A DNA stretch of 37,630 nt. It comes from CAZWVA01 sp964636885. Its GTDB lineage: Bacteria; Desulfobacterota_D; UBA1144; Nemesobacterales; CSP1-2. The stretch covers positions 1 to 37,630 of the forward strand of contig CAZWVA010000021.1 in NCBI GenBank assembly GCA_964636885.1. Direction: 5' to 3'. The position numbers and the translations under genes were made by a program. Positions 36,533 to 37,630 of this stretch are shown in pieces (the stretch's first letter is position 1; every line of letters begins with the position of its first letter). Below the pieces are notes generated by a model, which worked only from the letters and a program-made list of their open reading frames with translations, was not told the DNA's origin and did not search any database.

Positions 36533-37105
36533 ATGGCGGTTGTCGATACAAGCGGCTTCTATAAAGGACTTAAGATCGAGTTTGAGGGTGGGATTTGGGA
36601 GGTCCTTGAGTACCATCACTCAAAGATCGCCCAGAGAAGTCCCGTGGTAAAGACAAAGCTTAGAAACGTTATCACAGGTGCGGTTCAGGAGGTGAACTTC
36701 AGGTCTGGCGAGACGTTTAATATCCCCGATATCGAAAGAAGGACAATGCAGTTCCTTTACAAAGACAGTATAGGATACTACTTTATGGACTCAGAAACCT
36801 ACGAGCAGTTCGGTTTTAACAAAGACCAGATCGGGGACAAAGCGAGGTTTCTTAAGGAGCAGCAAGAGGTAACCGTATTCTTCTATAAAGGTGAGCCGAT
36901 TGGCGTTGATCTCCCAACCACGGTGGAGCTCAAGGTAATAGAAACCGAACCCGGGGTAAAGGGCGATACCGTATCAAGCACAACCAAGCCCGCAACGCTT
37001 GAAACCGGGGCGACCATCTCCGTGCCCCTCTTTGTTGACATCGGGGATGTAATAAAGGTGGATACAAGAACCGGAACGTATATAGAAAGGGTAAAGAAGA
37101 AATAG
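36533..37105 (+). CDS. efp: Elongation factor P with Gln at the tip position
   Basis: A 190-residue EF-P with three beta-barrel domains: KGLKIEFEGGIWEVLEYHHS (~11-30), RRTMQFLYKDSIGYYFMDSE (~75-95), and LFVDIGDVIKVDTRTGTYIE (~164-183). I start it at ATG 36533, which follows GAGGAGG at the right distance; a longer frame from 36494 overlaps the previous gene and adds no homologous sequence. EF-P relieves ribosome stalling at polyproline. In most EF-Ps the tip loop (PGKG) holds a Lys or Arg at position 34 that is modified; here the loop reads S30-K-I-A-Q34-R-S, so the modified residue is Gln and the PG is missing. Lys31 or Arg35 lies nearby. No EpmA, EpmB, EarP or YmfI gene is seen. Confidence 0.93.
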   Translation: MAVVDTSGFYKGLKIEFEGGIWEVLEYHHSKIAQRSPVVKTKLRNVITGAVQEVNFRSGETFNIPDIERRTMQFLYKDSIGYYFMDSETYEQFGFNKDQIGDKARFLKEQQEVTVFFYKGEPIGVDLPTTVELKVIETEPGVKGDTVSSTTKPATLETGATISVPLFVDIGDVIKVDTRTGTYIERVKKK

Positions 37106-37116
37106 TCCGGTCCTGA

Positions 37117-37422
37117 TCAACCTAACTCTGCGTTCCAGTCAACGGTCTCCTCTGCATGGAGTTTTTCCAATGGCCAGTTAATAGGAAATCCAAAATTCGG
37201 AAACGGTTGCCAAAGACCGCTGTCTATAACCCTTGCGCCCATGTCTCTGAATACCCTAAGGAGGATTAAAACAAAATCGTTTGAACTTATATCGGCGTTT
37301 CCAAAGAGCATCCCATTGGGCATCTTTCCCCATCTGACGTTTTGCTTGAGGTCGTCTGCATGTGAGGTTATAAAACCACTAACGATACCCTCAAATTCCT
37401 TTAAAAGCTCTTCTTTTGTCAT
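37117..37422 (-). CDS. Conserved-looking hypothetical protein, 101 residues
   Basis: A complete frame with a GGAG ribosome site before the ATG at 37422. The product is mixed helix/strand: EELLKEFEGIVSGFITSHAD (~3-22) is an amphipathic helix; WGKMPNGMLFGNADISSNDF and LILLRVFRDMGARVIDSGLW follow, and the tail is FPNFGFPINWPLEKLHAEET. No signal peptide, membrane segment or metal motif is seen. It is convergent with efp, 11 bp away. I recognise no family, but codon use matches its neighbours and the ribosome site is good, so it is likely a real gene. Confidence 0.55.
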   Translation of the reverse strand: MTKEELLKEFEGIVSGFITSHADDLKQNVRWGKMPNGMLFGNADISSNDFVLILLRVFRDMGARVIDSGLWQPFPNFGFPINWPLEKLHAEETVDWNAELG

Positions 37423-37496
37423 TCTGGTCTCCTAGGCTTGGTACACGGTTTCCCTTCCTAAGTCCCATCAGCCAATGTAAGTATAATGCCGATTAT

Positions 37497-37630
37497 ATGA
37501 AAATACCCGTAATCGTGGTATGTGGTGGAAAGTCCCGATCGGATGCCTTATAAAAAAGGGACCATCGGCGGCTGGCTGGAGATTAACACCTGGGATAAGG
37601 AGAGGGATAAAAAAGAAGACCTTCTGGGGC
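37497..37630 (+). other. Right edge: possible start of a gene, unclear
   Basis: Two short frames open here. ATG at 37497 gives KIPVIVVCGGKSRSDAL before TAA at 37551-37553, a start that resembles nucleotidyltransferases but stops early. ATG at 37543 gives PYKKGTIGGWLEINTWDKER and continues past the window edge. They are in different frames, so either only one is real or a frameshift is present. A TATAAT-like box lies at 37482-37487. Nothing more can be said without the next sequence. Confidence 0.3.

Noticed and set aside
1..37630. CRISPR arrays, insertion sequences, prophage or integrase genes
   Set aside because: No regularly spaced repeats, transposase motifs, phage structural genes or target-site duplications were seen; the tRNA-Val has no flanking att-like repeat that I could find.

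Overview
This window reads as ordinary-to-accessory chromosome of a Gram-negative (diderm) bacterium. TonB, a GmhA-type heptose isomerase and lipoprotein signal peptidase point to a diderm envelope. Menaquinone genes of the futalosine route, a class III polyhydroxyalkanoate (PHA) synthase and RNase Y fit lineages such as Nitrospirota, Desulfobacterota, Deferribacterota or a related candidate phylum. Arginine is mostly AGG/AGA and isoleucine often ATA, a bias frequent in thermophiles. GTG and TTG starts are common. The exact phylum cannot be fixed from the sequence alone. Gene density is high, operons are short and tightly packed, and no insertion sequence, phage, CRISPR array or rRNA is visible.

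Layout. 1-3096 (+): end of hisF, a dGTPase, then mqnA-mqnD (futalosine menaquinone pathway). 3407-6593 (-): a compact three-gene operon with a DapF-like protein in which both catalytic cysteines are serine, an amidohydrolase that is a good candidate for aminodeoxyfutalosine deaminase, and a gamma-glutamylcyclotransferase/N-formylglutamate-amidohydrolase fusion. 6658-7484 (-): a CBS-pair protein and a dodecin. 7713-10991: a PHA locus with a PhaB-type reductase (+) facing an operon (-) of phasin-like protein, two small tandem PhaE-like proteins and PhaC, driven by a near-consensus promoter with a palindrome just upstream. 11311-14388: a solute-binding protein, CcsA-type cytochrome c assembly protein and prfA. 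14457-18728 (+): coiled-coil protein, zapA, 5-formyl-THF cyclo-ligase, RNase Y, then a UbiA/UbiX pair that probably serves menaquinone synthesis. 18782-21840: methylglyoxal synthase, CBS protein, DUF1232, TonB, cupredoxin and a broken gene upstream of the cupredoxin. 21969-28049 (+): a membrane metallopeptidase-TPR protein, lspA, ribE, aroK, a strong inverted-repeat element, and mnmG. 28028-32648: a tiny acidic ORF antisense to the mnmG end, a PUR-alpha-like protein, tRNA-Val(CAC), a GGDEF/degenerate HD-GYP protein, a triple-domain exported protein and a GYD protein. 32848-37105 (+): a six-gene operon mutL-gmhA-sirohaem dehydrogenase-yacG-diiron protein-efp. The window closes with a small hypothetical gene and the possible start of another.

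The main novelty candidates are the Ser/Ser DapF-like protein and its operon, the cyclotransferase-amidohydrolase fusion, a COQ7-like diiron candidate lying just upstream of an EF-P whose tip lysine is Gln, the 17-bp perfect inverted repeat between aroK and mnmG, and the pair of miniature PhaE-like proteins, one of which carries an internal duplication.
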